The translations under genes and the position numbers were made by a program. 64,000 nucleotides of DNA from Oscheius sp. JU75 (Eukaryota > Nematoda > Chromadorea > Rhabditida > Rhabditidae), in contig JASJZC010000005.1 in assembly GCA_037178855.1 (NCBI GenBank), positions 5,952,001 through 6,016,000 of the forward strand. The letters run 5' to 3'. Shown in pieces: positions 21,864 through 36,035 of the stretch (position 1 is its first letter; each line of letters begins with the position of its first letter). The notes beneath the pieces were generated by a model, which was given only the letters and a program-made list of their open reading frames with translations, was not told where the DNA came from and did not search any database.

Positions 21864-22467
21864 ATGTCTCTAGAAGTGGCTCTCGACAGTTTTGATGAAA
21901 TTCCCGACAGCGAAAATGGAGACGGTTTCTGTGTCGGAGAACGTATTTTAGCTGAGGACGAATACTACAAAGTTATCCTCCTTTTTGCATCTTTCACAAG
22001 AGCTTTTAGCTGTCACCTAGACGACTCGAAATCAAGGATTACTTTTTTCCTTCGAAGAAGTCAAGACTGATCCCGGTTTGCGAGATCAAGATCGTTTACT
22101 TCAAAAACCAAAGTAAGGTCTGAATCTGATTAAATGGGAACTGTTCACAGACAAGTCGGATCTGTTAATTACGAAGCAATGGGGAATGAACGGTTCGAGA
22201 TGCTGGTGGGCGAGAGATCTGAAAAGAGGATTTCGGTGAGTCTTCCTGATAGAGAATCATTCTTTTAAGGGGCTTGAGCCAGACGATGTCGTACAATGTG
22301 GCTATTGACTGTGGAGAACGCACTATCAAGGTGTGTTGAGATTAAAAATCCACAACGGTTTTCTCTAGGGCTTCACTGTCTCCAATATCGAGGATTTCCG
22401 ACGTGGATTGGAGCAGTGCAATACCAGTATTTGCTACATTGCCGACAAACTTCCTGACCTTTTCTAA
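21864..22467 (+). CDS. small nematode-type protein with a PH-like pattern
   Basis: Five exons join in frame to about 150 residues: an acidic start MSLEVALDSFDEIPDSENGD, then RLEIKDYFFPSKKSRLIPV, EIKIVYFKNQ, WGMNGSRCWWARDLKRGF, SYNVAIDCGERTIKGFTV and a C-terminal helix-like NIEDFRRGLEQCN, ending LPDLF. The order of beta-strand-like segments followed by one helix suggests a PH-like fold. I believe similar uncharacterised nematode proteins exist, but no function can be given. A TATAAAA lies about 225 bases upstream (21635 area). Confidence 0.7.
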
Positions 22468-22690
22468 CAGTTTTCCACTAAATAAACATTTATTCTTCCG
22501 CTAAAAATCTGATAAAATAGCGCTATAATATACAGAGTTGATATGGGACGAGATCACTGGTCAAGAAAATGTTTTCTGGCAACAAAATATGATGGTACGA
22601 TAGAAGTCTATTGTCTAAATATCACATAATACTGTTTGTGAATGGGCCGAATGCAGAATGAAAATGAAAGGATCTTCCACTTTTGACATT

Positions 22691-25600
22691 TTATGGAAGT
22701 AAAGGACGGTCAGACTCGTCTTCAAACATCGACCGCAGCATGAGAAACGTGTGAAGTTGGTCAGCGGAAACACTGGCGAGTCGGGAGTCGATGGGTGTCT
22801 TTTGGGCTGTTGCCGGGACGGCCAGAATACGACGAGCCAAGTTGGCGAGCAGAGGGAACTGAGCCTGTCCTACAGTACCCCAGAAGGTCATCAGATCTCT
22901 GAAACATCTTATTAACTTGTCTTCTTCAAAAACTCACTTTGTTTGAGGAGTAGCAAACTGGCTTCTGAGATAGCACTCGAGCTCGTCATTCCCAGCCGAA
23001 TCATCTTCCAAAGCATCTAGGAACATTCTTCTCTTTCGATGAGGCTCGCCACTGTCAGTCGAAGAACCTCGACTGATCGGTTCTCTAGTCTGTCGAATTC
23101 CACTCAAAGAACGAATCTGTTCACAGGCTATCTGACGTTCTTGGTCAGTGCAAATTGGAGAGAGACGGCGGTTGAGGCGTGGGTTGAGGATGGCGGCAAT
23201 TCGGTGTTCAATGGTGATCACTTTGTCTTTTTCACGCGATAGAAGCTCAGTTGCTTTAAGCTTCAAATCTCTCAGAAGAGCCGAGTTCTCGTCCTCCGAA
23301 GGTTGACATTCGTGGAGCAGAGCAAACCATTCGGGGAGTACCTAAATGGGACATGTTCAACTCTGCGACGACTCAAACCTTCTGGAAGTTGGGACGATCC
23401 TCTGTGAGAGAATCTACAGTATCTTTGAATGGGTCCAGAAAGTGTTGGAGATCTCTCAGAGTAGGAGTATCGACGCTATTAAAAGCCGGGAGAAGGTCTA
23501 AATATCAATCTTGTTATTGCTCTCAAAGATGGACTCACGTGAGCATTTTGTCTGAATTAGATGCTCGATCGAGCCTACGTGTTCATTCCAGTCGCTGAGA
23601 AGTTGATGGAAGCTGAAGACATCTTCTTGTGACTGCTTAAAGTCGAAGGGGAGACGAATATCAGCATCGGCAATGGCTCGAATGATGTTTCCAACAGCTG
23701 TGATCATTGGAATAATCGGGACGGTGGAAGTTGTCAGGATGGCCAACAGAATCTCTCTCAGCTTCTCCTTCACATCGACAAATGTCTTTACATTTCCAAA
23801 CTCTTCTCCACTTCTAGAGGAAGTGATGCGCAACAGACAGCGGTCGAGATCATAAGTCGTGACCACGTGGTTGTAGATTTCCATCAGGGACTGATTCTCC
23901 TTGGCCTTGAAGACTCCTAGAATGTTGCTGCGCCACTTCCAGTCAGGACTGATCCTCGAACAGTGAACAACCTTGTAGTCCTAAACACTTTATGTTCCCT
24001 TCAATCTGCTAAGCTCACTCGTCCGTTGTAGCTCATGGCCTCGACTGTGAGACAGACACCCTGAGAAGTGTGAGACAGCTCATTCTTCAGGTCGTCGGTA
24101 CAGAACCGAAGGTTGCTTTGCAAAGCCTGAAAGGGATAGGTTGAGCATTTTTTGATTCAACGAACACTGCTGATCATCTGAGAGTCGGGAAGGAAATCCT
24201 GAGGAGTAGAATTCGTACCAGCTCGTTTGGCTAGTTGCCAGATCCGCTCGAAGAGATGACGGAAGCCTTTTCCCTGAAAAAGCACTGTAGGGTAAGAGGG
24301 CAAGATAAAAGTCTCCCCCTAAGGGACAATATAGTCAAATAAAAAGAGGCGGTGCTTTCCTAATCCGTCTACAGTATGAGTCGATCTAGGACTCATTTCT
24401 CGAACTTACGTTGAAAATGTTGGGATCGAGCATGTCCTGCGCACAGGTTCTGACGACTGTATCAGTCAGATCCATCTCTCCAATAGATATCTCGCCAGAG
24501 TTCTGAGAGACCAGGTTGCTCGACCCACTCTCTTGCTTAAATTTTGTAATATGAGGCAAATAATAAGAAGACTACATTGATGAGGACGGAAAGTGGCGGC
24601 TTGGACTCGCCAGAAGCACGAAGAGCCGTGATGGACTCGAAGGAAGACTGACCGGCCTCCAGTGTTTCGGTTGAGGAACTGCTGAATGCTCTGAAAAGCA
24701 ATTCTTTATAATTTTATGAAACTCGAAAGATTGCTGGTTTGTTCTTCGAACGAATCAAAAGGAAGCCATTCATTAGACGATGAAGGCACGTCAGTCCAGT
24801 CTACAAGGAACCAACGCCCTCACAAACAAATCGTGAACATCCGTCATGACGCAGTTTTATGAAAAGTCTCTTTTCAACGTAATTGGGCTATAATATGGCG
24901 TCAACTGTATCAGAAGTCAATCAAGAACAATAATCGCTGATTCATCCTAATTCGAGGAACTAAATTCTCAGAGGACAGACTACAAATCACTGGTACTACT
25001 CGTACCAGATAAACTCATAAACATAGTTTGGTCATTGTCAGGATTAGACACAGCTGCCAGTACAAGTTGATGAGTTTCGACTAATCCTTGGTTCGATGGA
25101 GTGAAGGTAAACCACGAGGTGCTACTATTAATCAGGTGAGGGTGAGGGGAAGATGAACTAATCGAGGTAAGAACTACTTGAACCGGAAAATGCTGATAAT
25201 TACCCAGTCGTTTCTCTCGAAAAGTGGATTTTATAGCTAGAGGAATAATCCGTTTTTGTTCGAGTTTGGCCTCTTTTTGTAAACATCTATTTTCGAGACA
25301 ATGGACCCAGTGAACATACAGGCTGTCTCCAAGAGTTTGTCCAAAAACAGAAACTCTCCTACAGTAGGAAATACCGTATGAGTAATTCCAGCTTATTTCG
25401 TAGGTTAGGTCTGCGTGTGACTGGATGCGTAGGAATGAGTTCTGCAGCTGCTGGACAAAATTCGGGAAAAAAATAAAAACAAGGGAGATTCCAATGTTAC
25501 GTATTCCATTAGTAAAGTGAATAATTTAGTCAACATGTGACACAAATTTACACATTTTGTTCCGTTATTTCCGTCTCTCTAACTGCCGGTTTGTCCTTTG

Positions 25601-28600
25601 AGTCAGTAACTTTTGTTACGTCGAAGAGAAACTAATTGGTGTTTTTGCAGGAAAAGGGAAGTTGCGGATTATATTTGGAACAAAGAAATCTTGCAACCGT
25701 AGCTAATGCAATGAATCTAGAGAAACTCGAGAGACTATCAGACTGCGATCTGCTACGCAATAAGACGGGCGCGGATTTGCAAGAGTGGGCAAGAAATATC
25801 CATTTGTGTGGTCATGAGAATCCCATAAAATAATTCCCTCGAAAATGGCTTGTGCTCTGATCCTGGTCAGCTTATAGACTAGATTCCAATTTGATAGCAG
25901 CGAGAAAGAACTCACCCGGCGTTAGTATTCCTGTAGCTGATTCCGAGAGGACACCGATGTCTTGTCATATTGCCTGTTCCGCCACCGGTATCAGTGTAGA
26001 GAACCTGAAGATTGTCGTCCGTTTCCTGGTCCATGAATGTCTTTCTGTTTGACATCGCGTCTTTTTATCTCCACAACAGCGGCATTCAGGTAAATGGGTG
26101 GCTAATCGGTTAAGATGCAGATGTTTTCCGTTTAATCAGATGTCATCCAAGTTTTAAGAAATGGGAAAAGATTTACTCACCTTACATGCATAACAGGCAA
26201 CGAATGGAAGTCGGCAGTTTGTGTGGGAATCCAGCACCTGAAGACAAAAGAAGAAGTCAATGCGTCACCAAAAGGGGAGGCTGTGTTCTAATTTTGAACT
26301 TTTCCACGCAAGCACATTATTTTCCACGTCAACATTTGATACAAATTGCCCGTTTAAAAAGCTTAATTGGCTCGCCGAATAGAACTCTTTGATTGTCTCA
26401 CCTGTCCGAACAGATTCCACACTTCACTCCTTCCTCGTTTCCTCACCAACTGAAATCTGCCTGTGCCTGTTCGAATGTCGTCTTGGATAACAGCTTTCGG
26501 GGGCATCGAGGCCAAGATTTCGGCAGTGGCCGAGGGCGCGTGACCATGCTAAAAATAAGAGTTTCAGAACTTTTTGTTTCTTCCAAGGGACTCCATGTTT
26601 TCTCTTTGGTATATCCACGTTGTCTTTTACAGTCGATCTCTAACCTGGCATTCTCAAAGTTCACACAAACAAACAGAGATCCAGGAAGGGAACCGTTTTA
26701 CCTGATTCACGGCTATTGACTTTGACTGTCTCATTCAGTATCCAGCTTCTCTTGTAAAGGTACAACTGTTTGCACTATGCAAGCCGTACGCTTGGCACTT
26801 TGGAATCCAAACACTTTCACTTTAGTATCGAAAGTACTACTGTGCAAAGCATGCCGAAGTTGCAGTTAAAAATATAGGTGTGGTATTATCTTAGTGAATC
26901 AGTAGCATTTACCAAGTCATATACTCTCTCAGCATCACCTACACACCGAAAGCTGCAGTAGACCACTTACAAGGCGGCAACTTGTGGGCGGCGAAGACAT
27001 GCCTAGTTTAAAACTGAAATGTTTATATTGTTTTCGGCCGTGACTTCACATGCTCCGTTTCGATAAGATTTAAGGTTTAGTTCCTTCGTTTTGAAATTCC
27101 GCGTTATTCTCGGATCGTGTTTACAGGATTCTTGGCTACGATTCTTTTGGGCGAACTTCTCAGATTCGAAAGTACCCTCTGCGACCAGATACAACACCCA
27201 CAACAATGATCTGACTCAATGGGATTAGGCTCGCTCATCTGACATACTTCCAAGCGACAACGCGTAATCATTTTTGTGACGAAGTTGGTGAATTGCTCTG
27301 GGGGGTCTGGACAAGCAATTCCAATCAAAAAGTAGTTGCCCCACACCTTATTGTAAGCTAGACCACTACCTAAATCTGTGTGGATACAGAATCTACCACA
27401 AACGATTCGAAAGTAAGTGGATATCTCAAGAGATCCAGAGCAGCAATAGCTTGGTGGAAGGGCCAACAATGAGACTGTTTGGTTGATGTTCTACTTAATT
27501 GTGAGTCGGATGGCTCCTCATAATGCCCACGTTCATTTTCGCCAAATAAATTGAATTCCTACCGTGTCCAGTCCAGAAGGACCAGCAATGTCGAGAGACG
27601 AGGTCATGTCGAAGGAAGAACCACTCTCATGACTACCCATCGACACGAGAGGATTCAGTATACTCGGCTTTGGAGGGTCGATCTCCATTGCTTGTACATT
27701 CAGCTGGGCTTGAGCCTGCATGGCCGTGAAGGCAAGATGACCCAGCAGAGGCTGAAGACCCAACGTTGTGAGATAGTCATTCTTTGGCGATTCACCTGTA
27801 ACCATTTTTATAGCAAAGTAGATTGAAAGGAATCGATAACAGCTCTTGTTAGTAAAAGCGGGGAGGCTCACATCCGATAGGCGATTTTCTGACAAAATCA
27901 GGAGAAGGCACTGTTAGCAGGCGTTGATCAGGTGTTAGTGCGCGTTCGATGTTGAGCGGTGAGTTTGGAGACTGGACTAGTAGACGAGGCACGTCTAACG
28001 GAGAAAAGGCCGACATACGTCCTCGAGAAGCATCGAAGGACAATGGTCGCATCGTGGACGGTGCGCCGGCTGAAAATGAGCAGTTAGTGAGGAAGATTGT
28101 TATGGCACGGTATGGGTTTGTACAACTTTAGTGCATGCAGTTAGAAAGAGATGTAAAAGCAGAATGAAAACTAGGAATCAAGAGATCCGAGATCTCTTGC
28201 AAACGAACATTTTATGGAAAACTATCGGATATGGTCTGGTCAAACACTAATGCTCAATTTGTACAGGCAGACCGTGAACAATCGTGTTCTTTTGGGTTTG
28301 ATTTCGGGACTGGTTCACTCCAATACAGTCGACAGAAAGGTAGAATGCTAGTACCTCGAGATTTTCTCAGACGAGCCGGCATAATGAGCAGAGAGTATTC
28401 CATGTTCATTAACCCAATTCCTCCCCCATTAGTCAAAGAACATCAAGAATCTGAACCCAGATGGGTCCGGGTTCCTTGACCAGAGACCATGGATTTTGTG
28501 TGTCTCTCAAGAGATGCTCGTATTTCACCAGCGTCATGGATAATGTTGGAGGTGTCAAATTTGAGATGTTAGGGGAGGTGGGTTGCAGCAGGAGCAAAAG

Positions 28601-29161
28601 CAACACGTCACAGTTCAAGAACTCACTTGGTGGCGATTTCATCTGTTGGGAAGTGTCAAAAGAGGCTGCCCGTCTTTGACCCGTAAAGTCGAGAAGAGTT
28701 GACGGCTCATCTTCGTTGACTGCTGCCGATTTCTGAACAGACTTTTTTTTGGATCAAAGGGTCATTCGTCATTTTGGTCGAAACCATCAAAAATAGACAC
28801 ATAGTTCATGTACAGTGGTCAGGTCAAAGTGAGTACAATCAGGCTGAAATGTTTTAAACATAGCCACAACAACGAGACGCTTTCAGAATAATGTTCCGCA
28901 ATCTGATTGACATTCCTCACCTACGCAATAATTGAAAGCAGGTGTTTACAGAGTTCACAGTAATGACTCTGACCGACCTAAACCAACCTTCAAAGAACGA
29001 TTCCTTTGGTGTCGATTCCCGGCAGCAAGACTGCTGAGTTCGTCCTGTGTGGCGAGCGACAGCTTGCTGAAATCGAGCATTCTTGGTGGGCTGGAGGTGG
29101 GAGAAGGAAATAAGAGGTCTATATTGGTCACATCAAAACTTCCCGAGTGTGTACGGGTCAC
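22691..29161 (-). CDS. BED zinc finger protein with hAT-type dimerisation region (domesticated transposase-like)
   Basis: Long gene of at least 14 exons; every join I checked is in frame with GT/AG ends. The N-terminal part is disordered and Ser/Pro-rich (start MTRTHSGSFDVTNID, 29161, is a guess). Three exons between about 26550 and 25920 build a BED finger: RGRSEVWNLFGQ, FVACYACK, TDTGGGTGNMTRHRC. Next come GKGFRHLFERIWQLAKRAG and a hAT core-like block (VCLTVEAMSYNGRDYKVVHC, then SPDWKWRSNILGVF). The last exons carry the hAT C-terminal dimerisation signature: DELECYLRSQ, MTFWGTVGQAQFPLLANLARRILAVPAT. Where hAT transposases have an Asp in the D-x-W-T-S block this protein has VEAMS, which argues for loss of transposase activity. 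No flanking terminal repeats were seen. Likely a DNA-binding regulator. Confidence 0.85.
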
Positions 29162-32100
29162 AGAAACAAGTTTTTCTTATTATTCAGTTAGGTCTCTTGT
29201 GTAAGACAATAAAGTGACGGGACGAAGCCACGAATAGCTAGTAAAACTAATTATATTTTAGGGCGAATTCGGTGCAAAATGATGAGACTGACGTAGGTCA
29301 ATTGCAACAGGAGAAACCTCGGAACCTTTTATTTGAGGATCTTCCAGAAAAACGATGAGCGTAAAACGTTGTGCCTTCTATTACGGCTGCTCATTAGGAT
29401 AGACTCGACAAAAACTGACAAAGTATAGATTTCATTGAAGATATTTGTGCCGGAGAAGGAGGCTTACATAGGTTTTGGGTGGTCTGAGTAGTTTGAAAAA
29501 CATAAACTTTGGAAGCGGCAGGGTCCAATAAGATGAGCAAAACACTTTTTGGAAGACATCAAGAGGAAGCGGATCAAATTTGAAACACAGAAGGACTCAG
29601 GCTTACACCGATTGGAAGAAGGATCTGACACACAACGATGTCTAGACAAGTTGCAATGAAGTAACTCTCATACAAACTCGGAGCCTCTACGAGAAACAAA
29701 TATAGATTGGTCAGGTTTAAAGAAAACATATGGTTTCCAGCGCAATGTGCGCAGCCAACTCAATTAGAGAATTAGCATGGGAAGCTACGACTGACTCTGT
29801 TCTACTAACTTCCCGTATTTCTCGTCACACTTGTCTGGGTCGACTTCAAAAATACCTCAAAACCCATTGGTACGACTTAATCAGGCGTCAGACTCTGTGC
29901 CGTACATTTTGAACAGACCCTTGTCAAGTGCAATTGCTTGTCCAACTGGGCAAAAACGTTGCAAGTTCAATTCAAGAGATGATATCATCGATCAGTGTAC
30001 ATTCAAATTGTAGACTCATCTTTTGAGAAAATCGAAGGTAAAAGGATCAAGCGATCACGTAAAGATAAGAAAAAAAGAAGTAAAGAGCATCTCGAATGAC
30101 TCTTTCCCGATAAATGAAATCACCTGAACTGTATCGTGTCCTGAGGACGACTGGAAGAGGTCTTTAAAAATTGGATGTTGAACTGATTCGCCATTCCGTG
30201 ATAGAGGGAAAGAAAGCGATAAAAGCTTCTCTTCTACGCAAATAGTGGCCTCGATCGAGCCGATAATACTGCCAGAATGACGCAGCAAAGATTCTGACAG
30301 TTTCGGATTCCTACTTTGACCAATGGTTGCAGGAAATTAATGGGAGTTGACCGGAATATTTTGTCGAGAATTTGTGCGTAATATCAATGGGAAAGCAAAG
30401 ATCAAAAGGTTGTTTCCACAGCATTCCAGCCGTTCAATTGTAAGAAAGTACTACACCAACGATGCACGGAAGTGGTCCATCAGAGGAACATTTCCAATGG
30501 CTGTCCAAAAATATGCTGTACCGCATGTTTGCAACTCAGCCTAAGCTGCAGATCAAGAACAACGTCAAGACGCTCTCAGCACCTCATTTAAGCAGAGCTT
30601 TGCCGTTTCCAGAAATAATGTGCCGCGAAAGAAAAGTCTGGGTTTGATCTTCCACTCTCCTAGATTGGCGGATTTGACCTGTGAATGTATATGATTCGGG
30701 CCTAGAGAAAACGCATCTTTGTGCTGTACGGAGAAACAAACTTCAAAAGGCAAATACGTAAAACCGACCCCAAAATATCTACCATTGAATAAACAACTTA
30801 CTCATTTATTATATTGAGGAAGAACGTCATTAAAATCCTAGAGAATAAGGGAAGTAGACGCCTAGAAGGGTTCGCGATGACCACTCCTTCTCTTGTGGGA
30901 GGCGTTCTAATCGCACGCTCAGCAGCATAGCTTTCGATTCATCTGTCTTACATTAAGTAGATGAGATAGGTGACAAATTCGCCAAGAGGGACCACCATCT
31001 TATTCCGCAAGGACATTAGCTGAATTGAGGGAGGGGATTAGTCTGGCGTGCACTTTTTTCAATCCGGTTCAAAACAGCGCAAAGGGTTTCAGACTGGCCA
31101 TTTTCGAAAACGGAGTCTGTACGGAAGAGAAGGAACTATATCGGAGAGGCTGACTCAACGCTCTGGGTTGGCAGCTGACCCGCGTCGCCGACAAGAGAAT
31201 TTCATGACGACAAGGGTGTGTGCGAAGAAAATAAAAGAGTCTGTGGAAATTGAATCTTTTCCTCTACAAGGATCAGAGAATTTGTTGTTTTGAAGATGAA
31301 TAGCTGACGAATTGATCCATGTACTAGAGTGATCAAACTTGTTGATTTCGGAGTGGCTGAATACGCCTTGATGGATAGAAAACAACTGTGTCAGTCAGAA
31401 AAATCAGCTCAAAAAAGATATGGAAACGACCAGAAACCAAGAAACTGAGAGAGTGAAAACAGAAAGTGTTAAGAAGAAGGAGAAAAAATCGACCCAGATC
31501 AAATCGGGCTTCCCTCTTTCCTGATTCGCATATCCTCCATGAAAACAAATCCCGAGATCTTTCAGTCTAGCCACTTTCCCTCTGGCTATTTGATACCATT
31601 CGATGCCCGAAAAGACCCAATGACGTGAAGCATAAAAGACCTCCAGAAGGCAATTATCTCGAGGGAGAAGTGTGTGACAAGCCTTAGTAGACCCTAATTA
31701 GTTGTGGTCTTTGTACAAGGTCAATTCCATTAGAATAAAGCCACTTGGAATGATCTACTTCCCTCAAAACAGAGATCTATTCGTTCTCGATTCTAAGATT
31801 AAAAAACGCAGTAGATTTTTGCCGAAATGACGGACATAATCCTAAGATTAGCTTTTGTTCTCTGAAAACGAATGTTTCTTGGTCCGAGGAGAATACGTTG
31901 AGCGAACAATACTTTCTATTCGTCATTTTTACCGTCTGTTTTGTGCGAAAAGTCTCTTCGGCTAATGGGGACACGAGAATCGGTTTGCACAACTAAACGA
32001 AGGAGAAAGTTCGAGAATCAGATGTAGAAGTCAAAGGGCTTTTTTCGACAAATCGAGTGCAGGTGAACAATGATGACGTAGCAATTTCCGAGAGAGACAG

Positions 32101-35100
32101 ACCCGTGTGATAACGTAGTCCTTATCTTGGGGAGCTCATGATCCTAGTTTTGTGATTGGAGAATGAGCTTCAACTGTACGAGCTCCATTTAGAAATTGTC
32201 TACACCTTGTCTGCGAAAGTTTAGTCTAAAGATACACGGAAATATATAGTTGGGGCAATGTATTGCAAAGTGCAATTTGTATGGTTTCTCGGTCAGTTTT
32301 GCTACTCATCACTTCTCGCAAAAGAAGCTCTTGCTGATTAAAGTGGGTTTCACCTCGACAGGAAAACAGCTCTGATAATCTGAAGTCAGCAGGTTTTCTC
32401 GTCGACCACGATCGCTTAAAGGTCAAGCGATCAACTCTTCCAACTTTCTAGCGTGCAACAGTACTCGAATCGAGTCGAGGAGAACAAAAGGTGGGTTGTA
32501 GCTACAACAATACCATATATCATGTTTGCCGGAATCGAAGTGCAAATCCGATAATTGTTCCATTCACAGTGGTCTCTTATCAAAAGAACCCTCTAGTAAT
32601 TATCGACTACGTAGACACTCTCAATTTTCAACTAACACGTGTAGGACAGAATAGGTCATCGGCAGTAAAACTTTTTGCTTATTAGGGAAGTTTTGACCAT
32701 GTTTGTGCAGCTTATGAATAGATCCCACGCCTACACCACCCTCTCCTGTTGCAGTTTTTGAAACAGTAGCTATTCAGAGAGCATGCGACTCATTCAAACC
32801 CTCGCAGACTAATTAGGGAAGTCCACGTGAAAAAGGAACGAATAATTTTCGTAAAAAGGGACAACAGTAATTAGTCTGAGAGTTGGATTAAGATTGTAAG
32901 GCTTCTGTTGTTGAAGTGTGTTACAGCCTCTGGAGTTGAGGCCCGAAAAAAAGCCGGGAATGAGCGTGGAGGCGAAACCTGGCAGATGTCAGTAGATCGG
33001 ACAAAAGGAGATACACGCTCATTTCCTACAGGAAATAGGCGTTACATAAACTGATTTGTGCGAGCGAAGAGGATCTTTTTCAGATCTTTGAAAGTCTGGG
33101 TGAACACGTTGTCGAACGACATAAGGCTACCCGTCTGATCTTAGGAATTATTCATGTGTCTCTCAAGAACGTCATATCCCATCAAGCATATCACTTAGGT
33201 GCTTTCAAATGTTTTGGGATGAACGATTTTGAAGAAGAACTGATTGTGAAAAAGTAGGAAAGGAATTAAGGATGGTCTGTTTAAACAAGCTCGGGTGGGC
33301 GAGATCGGGTCGGCGTTGTTGACCCCGACCACGGCCCGAAACCCATCCTCTGGCAGTAAAGTTGTTTGGTTTCCGTATCGAACTGGGGTGATTTACTTTT
33401 GATTTACAATGATTGGATATTTGACTGTATATTTAAAATCGAGTTGCAAAGACAAAAGAAAGAATTGTTTTGAGGAGACCAAGAGAGATACCTGTTTGTG
33501 AGAAATTGTTGACTAAACTATAATGAACATATCAGACATTCGAAATGGAGTTTGAAAGAGGACAAAAAGCGCAAAGGACATTCCCACAAATTCCTCCTGT
33601 TACACACTCGAAGAACTTGTCTCATTGTTCCCAAAAGCTCAGAGATCAAGCTCAATCTTGTGTGGTTCCAAATCATAGTTTTCATTTAAACGACATAGTT
33701 CCCAAGAAGCTGCAACCCCAAAGTACAAAAAGAAATGGATTGGGCGATCATATCCTTTGTGTCTTGACCAGAAAAAAAAGAAAAATGTACGTGTTCTTTG
33801 CCTCTGTAGTTCTGGGAAAGGAAGGAAATAATAGGGTTTTCGATCAGCTGTGGGCTTTCCTCGGATTAATTTCATTATTCGCCTCGTTGGAAGCCCAAAG
33901 AAAAGCACAACAAACGCTGACTCGTTTCGTATCTTAAGACTGATCTGAAAAATTATTCAACTTTCTCGAATGCTTCTCATCTTTAAAGGTTTCCAATCGT
34001 CTTAAAAAAGACCCTCATTATACAGGAGACACGCGCAACGAGCAATATTTGAACGGATCCCCCCAAAATGACAGGATTAAGAAACTATTGCATATAATCC
34101 GGGATAAGGATAATGCTTAATAAAATAGAGGCGTGGGTCTGGCAGACAGATCAAGTACAAATCCGCCAGCTGGAAGCGTTCGTGATCTCTTCTGGGAGAG
34201 ACTTGGAGGTAAAATGGAGGGAAAGACAACTTCCGGGTCGAAAGAGATTGTCCGACCCGCATTTTTGGGGCGACCAGCCGATGGACCCAAATCGACCTGT
34301 TCCGTCTCTGCGTCTTTGCGTCCTTTGCTGTCTGCGAAAGAGTGTGCGAGAGTTGAGAGTGACGCAGCATGCAGTCGCGATAAAAAGAACCACCACCACA
34401 ATTAGCAGGAGGGAGAAAGGTTGATCTACAATTTCTCTTTGGAGGAGAAGGGTGGTCAAAACCGATCTTTGGAAAGAATAAAAGAACAGTTTTCTTTTCC
34501 TTTTCCGCCGAACTGAACAAACAAACCAGAAGCTTTGCTTTACCGAATTACTGGACCGTGCAAACATAATAATTATATTTATAGAGTTATATATTATGAA
34601 GAACGGATAGAAAAATTTTCTCGCAAAAGTTATTGCAAATACAAGATTTTTTAGACTTCTATTGTAGCAACACGATTTCAACAGACTCAGAATATGTTAG
34701 AATTGTCGCAAGAAACACCAAAGACAGTTGAAATCATCAACCAGGAAGAACTGACCTGATGTGTTGATGCATTTCCCGCCACTTCCAAAGAGACTGATTT
34801 TCGTGCTCACCCACTCATCCTTACAAATGACTGGTCATTTGGGAAATCATGTGCTTCGAGCAATTACAACAAGTGTTCTGTTTTTTCTGCGTGTCTGTGT
34901 CATCGTCTTCCCGGCAATTTGATCGTCTATCAAACCCCTCTGCAAAAGCCCCCATTATGAAGTTGTGTATTTGGAGCAAAAGGTTGAATTGGGGACTTGT
35001 GCAATTTGTCGTCTGACTACTATGAAAGAACAGGGAAAGAGCACCTTTGGTCGAGACCAGACCCGGAAGAAGACGAAGATTCTTTAATCTGCCCTATGTA

Positions 35101-36035
35101 CAGTTAGTTAATTTTGATCTGTCTGCCTATGACCAAGCATGTTTTTTTGGCGATGACTATTTTCAGACTAAGATCAAAACAAAAAAGGGTGTGGGCCCGG
35201 AAACAAAAAAGAACGTGTTCCGTCCAAAAAATCGACCTTGGTATTTGTCGTGAACGCCCCAAACAATCGAGGGAACAGACAATTATTGTTGAGGAAATCT
35301 TTCTTGAAAAGTTCGTCTAATTGGGATATGAAAACTAATCCGGATTAAGATGTAAACTTTTAACACAGCGTGGTCAAGAGTCGTAGACGGAGGGAAAAAC
35401 GAAATAAGGGTTAGAGAACGGGCGTTCAATTGTGACCTGAACCCATTAGTAAAGTTCAGATGATTTAGTCATGTCTAGATGTTCACTACTCTCTATTATG
35501 TGTTTTGAATGGTACTCGTACACGGGACTTAGAAAAGAGATAGACTGGGGGATCAATTCAAAATGGCTGTTCACTTTGACATTCGAGAATTTCGAATCGG
35601 GTCTGGTCCAGTGCTAGGTAACCGTCTTTCACGAGCGATCTTTACGAGTTCAGGGATTGATGAAACAAATGAGTCTGGAGAGGGTTTCAGACCGAAAAAA
35701 AAACACAGAAAACCAACCGATTATAAATCTTGGTGAGCTTCTCCATCGCAAACTCCACCAGACAACTGTCGAAGAAAAGAATTCGAAGCAGACTTGAAAC
35801 GCGACACTTCCGATCGCCAGCAGTGGCACTTTTCTGGAACACAGCCTCCAAAAAGATGAAATTAATCTCATCGAAAAAAGAAAAGCAGGGTTTCCATGTT
35901 ATTACGTCTTTTCGCCCTATCTTCTGGATCAAGCGCCGGTTTTAAGCAGTGCTATTATGCAAGCATAGATGCATATCTGAGACTATTTAAACTGGACCGT
36001 GTCTTGGTCTCCATTCATTTTGTCCTTTTATCCAG
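29162..36035. other. gene-poor region, about 6.9 kb
   Basis: No reading frame here has a convincing family match, splice-linked extension or signal peptide. Several 60-170 codon frames exist on both strands (for example 33545-33937 plus, 34151-34681 minus) but overlap each other and read as low-complexity. It may be 5' intron or regulatory DNA of the BED gene, whose true first exon is unknown. A short GC-rich fold-back occurs near 33308-33345 (GGTCGGC...GACCCCGACC). Confidence 0.5.

Noticed and set aside
27104-27469. 121-codon minus-strand frame inside a BED gene intron
   Set aside because: Flanking exons join in frame without it, and no acceptor/donor pair would include it cleanly; an alternative exon remains possible.
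28433-28642. Possible extra exon (NISNLTPPTLSMTLVKY) of the BED gene
   Set aside because: No good splice acceptor before it, and the neighbouring exons join in phase without it.
33545-34681. Several frames of 90-176 codons on both strands
   Set aside because: They overlap each other, are rich in low-complexity runs, lack splice-linked partners and match nothing known.
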